Positions 5,387 to 6,055 of a stretch of 6,055 nucleotides of DNA are shown piece by piece. The stretch is from contig CAZEUZ010000180.1 in assembly GCA_964515805.1 (NCBI GenBank), positions 1 to 6,055 on the forward strand, given 5' to 3'. The stretch comes from CAZEUZ01 sp964515805. GTDB taxonomy: Bacteria; Pseudomonadota; Gammaproteobacteria; Pseudomonadales; Cellvibrionaceae. The notes below the pieces were generated by a model. It did no database searches and was not told where the DNA came from. It saw only the letters and a list, made by a program, of their open reading frames with translations. Numbering within the stretch: position 1 is the stretch's first letter; each line of letters starts with the position of its first letter. The position numbers and the translations under genes were made by a program.

Positions 5387-6055
5387 ATGCAACAAAGCAC
5401 AATGGAGCTGTTATGGAACAGTTCTCATATTTCAGGCGCTAACGCCGAATATGTTGAAGAGCTATATGACGCTTATTTGGGTGATCCAACTGAAGTTTCT
5501 GAAGAGTGGCGTAATTATTTCGACAGGCTACCTCGTGTCAATGGTGCTAACCCAAATAGGGATGCGTCTCACTCGCAGATTCGGGATCAATTTAGAGCGC
5601 TCGCGAAACAAAGCAAACCGATTGCCTCAATGTCTCAGCCCGTTGAAGTTCTCGCCGAGGAGAAGCAAGCCAAGGTAACGGAACTGATTCAGCGATATCA
5701 TGCGCGCGGTCATGGTAAAGCTAACATTGATCCTCTAGGTATGCGCAAAGTTGAAGAGCCTGACTATATGGATTTACAGAATGTCGGACTGACTGCCTTT
5801 GACTTAGACTCAAGTTTTCAAACCGAACAGTTATTCTTCGGTAAAAAAAGAGCTACTTTGAAAGAGATCATTGCCGATTTGGAAATGACTTATTGTGGCT
5901 CCATAGGTGCAGAAATAACTCATATTATGCAGTCAGATGAAGTGAACTGGCTGCGCCAACGGATGGAGAGTGTCTGCGGCCAGCCTAATTATTCGGCTGA
6001 AGAAAAAATGCATTTGCTCAGGCGCCTGACGGCCGCTGAGGGTCTGGAGAAGCAT
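5387..6055 (+). CDS. sucA: 2-oxoglutarate dehydrogenase E1 component, N-terminal part (3' end outside window)
   Basis: Thiamine-diphosphate-dependent subunit that decarboxylates 2-oxoglutarate and passes the succinyl group to the lipoyl arm of E2 (SucB). The 223 codons present are open to the window edge; the whole protein is usually about 930-950 residues, so roughly a quarter is seen. The N-terminal E2-binding segment reads MELLWNSSHISGANAEYVEE. It is followed by a linker, then RYHARGHGKANIDPLG at 103-118, YCGSIGAEITHI at 169-180 and LTAAEGLEKH at 214-223, all characteristic of OdhA/SucA. The catalytic thiamine site lies beyond the window. An in-frame TAA at 5381-5383 means the start cannot be earlier than the ATG at 5387; the alternative is the ATG at 5402. 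Neither has a clear ribosome site, and 5387 is preferred because E. coli SucA begins in the same place. Confidence 0.95.
   Translation, partial: MQQSTMELLWNSSHISGANAEYVEELYDAYLGDPTEVSEEWRNYFDRLPRVNGANPNRDASHSQIRDQFRALAKQSKPIASMSQPVEVLAEEKQAKVTELIQRYHARGHGKANIDPLGMRKVEEPDYMDLQNVGLTAFDLDSSFQTEQLFFGKKRATLKEIIADLEMTYCGSIGAEITHIMQSDEVNWLRQRMESVCGQPNYSAEEKMHLLRRLTAAEGLEKH

Overview
The window carries a citric acid cycle locus of a gammaproteobacterium, with a polysaccharide-precursor gene on its left edge. Placement rests on the proteins. GltA looks like the allosteric, NADH-sensitive type II enzyme, SdhA and SdhB are of the proteobacterial type C succinate dehydrogenase kind, SucA begins in the E. 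coli style, and the gltA / sdh / suc gene order is typical of the class. Base composition is moderate to slightly AT-rich, with AT-rich intergenic DNA. I cannot name a genus; remembered sequences resemble the Pseudomonas/Cellvibrio side more than the enterics.

Layout, left to right. (1) 1-828, + strand: the C-terminal part of UDP-glucose 6-dehydrogenase (ugd), cut by the window edge. (2) 829-925: a short convergent gap with two hairpins that could end transcription from either side. (3) 926-2215, - strand: complete citrate synthase gltA. (4) 2216-2746: a 531-base divergent control region with predicted promoters facing both ways, several dyads and no convincing gene. (5) 2747-4519 and 4535-5269, + strand: sdhA and sdhB, separated by 15 bases. 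(6) 5270-5386: intergenic gap. (7) 5387-6055, + strand: the first 223 codons of sucA, running off the right edge.

Together gltA, sdhAB and sucA encode entry of acetyl-CoA into the cycle, the succinate-to-fumarate step with its iron-sulfur electron relay, and the decarboxylating subunit of 2-oxoglutarate dehydrogenase. sucB and probably sucCD would be expected just past the right edge.

The main oddity is that sdhC and sdhD, the membrane anchors that normally sit between gltA and sdhA, are absent. The space is too small for both, no frame in it resembles them, and it holds what looks like a dedicated sdhA promoter. SdhA and SdhB keep their cofactor, active-site and quinone-side residues, so the enzyme looks functional and anchors are probably encoded elsewhere. 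An assembly deletion should be excluded first. I found no mobile element, CRISPR array, tRNA or rRNA, and no evidence for a wholly new system.
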